A DNA stretch of 7,911 nt from Chitinophagaceae bacterium UBA3961 (GTDB lineage: Bacteria; Bacteroidota; Bacteroidia; Chitinophagales; Chitinophagaceae), in NCBI GenBank assembly GCA_002385265.1, contig DGDD01000277.1, forward strand, positions 1-7,911, given 5' to 3'. Numbering within the stretch: the first letter of the stretch is position 1; the number at the start of each line of letters is the position of its first letter. This document shows, one piece after another, positions 6,995 to 7,911 of this stretch. The notes beneath the pieces are model-generated. The model made no database searches. It was not told where the DNA came from and saw only the letters and a list, made by a program, of their open reading frames with translations. The position numbers and the translations under genes are program-made.

Positions 6995-6999
6995 ATTGT

Positions 7000-7893
7000 T
7001 TATTTTTTTTGTTTAGAAAATTTATAAATCGCTCCCAATGACCAGAAAAAATTATTCTTAAGGTCTTCCTTATATGTATTCTGATTATCTGTAATTGTTG
7101 CCGGGTTTACAGGCATAGCATATACCGGCAGGAATATGAACCTGAAATATTTAAAATCATATCTCACAGGGACGCTGAACTCGTAATTCTGGATATTGAA
7201 AATGCCGCCACTCATCATGGCTGAGCCCATTGTATTACTGCCGCCAGCAGTAATCATGTGCTGCCCAAACCGCTTATTGTTATTATAGTTGCTGTAATAA
7301 TTTTGTGTGCCACTATACAACGAAAAGGTTGGACTGATTTTTAAATTATCATTCGCTGTATATAAATTATGGCTTATTGCTGCATTAAAAATAAAATCAC
7401 TTTGATTGCTGAAATACATAGTACCGTCAGCATACACTTCCAGTATGTCAAAATCATAATCGGCGTAAGCATTCAGGTTAGCTGTTAATGCAGACTTGAC
7501 TGTATAACTCTTATTATTGAAAACATACCCTGTTGTGGAAATTCCGGCACTGAAGTCTTTCTTATAATAATCATACCCACCGGAAGCTGTGAATAAATCA
7601 ATCCTGTTTTGCTGTGAGGCCGCCAGGTAGGAGACAATGCCCGTAATGAAAAAGCCTGATTTATGATAATATCCAACAGATGCAGAAATATAGGGGGATT
7701 TACTAAGGCTTTTACGGCCTAAGAAAACTATGTCGCTGTTAAATGCAGTGCCTGCCAAAATGTAGGATGAATCTTTTGCAACGGCATAACTTGAATCTTG
7801 ATTTTTTTTCTCCTGTGAATATGATGATACTGACACAATAAGCAGCATTACCAATACCATAGAAAGAACACTTATCTTTTTCATATACGGCAT
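7000..7893 (-). CDS. Predicted outer-membrane beta-barrel protein of unknown function
   Basis: This 297-residue protein has a signal peptide. The ATG at 7893 gives MPYMKKISV; the second Met (start at 7884) gives the more typical MKK leader and is the likelier real start, with cleavage near SSYSQ (about residue 26). The mature part is built of alternating aromatic strands such as YISASVGYYHKSGFFITGIV (68-87), FSAGISTTGYVF (114-125), LEVYADGTMYFS (151-162), YEFSVPVRYDFKYFRFIFLP (237-256) and NNFFWSLGAIYKF (280-292), consistent with a porin-like or transporter-like barrel. No named family was recognised. A Met-containing loop (213-229) includes TMGSAMMSGG. Its stop codon lies 5 bases before the DUF6799 start, so the two are probably cotranscribed. 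Only 18 AT-rich bases precede the first start, so the promoter may lie outside the window. Confidence 0.75.
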   Translation of the reverse strand: MPYMKKISVLSMVLVMLLIVSVSSYSQEKKNQDSSYAVAKDSSYILAGTAFNSDIVFLGRKSLSKSPYISASVGYYHKSGFFITGIVSYLAASQQNRIDLFTASGGYDYYKKDFSAGISTTGYVFNNKSYTVKSALTANLNAYADYDFDILEVYADGTMYFSNQSDFIFNAAISHNLYTANDNLKISPTFSLYSGTQNYYSNYNNNKRFGQHMITAGGSNTMGSAMMSGGIFNIQNYEFSVPVRYDFKYFRFIFLPVYAMPVNPATITDNQNTYKEDLKNNFFWSLGAIYKFSKQKK

Positions 7894-7911
7894 TTAATAT
7901 TTTATATAATA

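Noticed and set aside
7002..7010. Run of eight A on the minus strand at the end of the beta-barrel gene, considered as a frameshift site or sequencing error.
   Set aside because: It lies in the last codons just before the stop, so a slip would change only a few terminal residues; nothing indicates a broken gene.

Overview
The window looks like chromosomal or accessory DNA from a member of the Bacteroidota, most likely a Chitinophagia/Sphingobacteriia-type organism. The reasons are its AT-rich composition, several exported proteins beginning MKK with short hydrophobic leaders, A-rich stretches instead of clear Shine-Dalgarno sites before start codons, and families common in that phylum (DUF3347, DUF6799, DUF4136). 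This assignment rests on protein style, not on a marker gene. All nine genes are on the minus strand, so transcription runs from the right end to the left. The longest gene-free stretch is 153 bases (5139-5291). No tRNA, rRNA, CRISPR array, transposase or integrase was seen.

Right half (7893 to 5292): four envelope or periplasmic proteins in a row. They are an outer-membrane beta-barrel-like protein, a small Met/His-rich DUF6799 protein 5 bases downstream, a diverged YceI-like secreted protein after a 78-base gap, and a DUF4136 lipoprotein with a tyrosine-rich insert 32 bases further on. All carry an export signal.

Middle and left (5138 to 506): a tight four-gene cytoplasmic cluster. It holds an AMP phosphorylase/thymidine phosphorylase-family enzyme of archaeal type, a PRPP synthetase-family enzyme overlapping it by 8 bases, an SRPBCC-fold protein 11 bases further on, and a GH13 alpha-amylase-family enzyme overlapping that by 14 bases. 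None of the four has an export signal. The spacing implies one transcript and probable translational coupling. The 153-base gap before the cluster contains a 14-bp bulged inverted repeat with a competing small hairpin. It could be a terminator for the upstream genes or an attenuator for this cluster.

Left edge (485 to 1): a DUF3347-type lipoprotein begins 20 bases after the amylase and runs off the window.

The most interesting unit is the phosphorylase-PRPP synthetase pair. Family knowledge predicts that the first enzyme releases a base from a nucleoside monophosphate to give ribose 1,5-bisphosphate, and that the second makes or consumes PRPP. Linking these to an alpha-glucan hydrolase suggests a salvage or energy module joining nucleotide ribose to stored carbohydrate; this link is an inference. 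The DUF3347 and DUF6799 proteins, with their Met/His-rich segments, hint separately at metal (perhaps copper) handling in the envelope.
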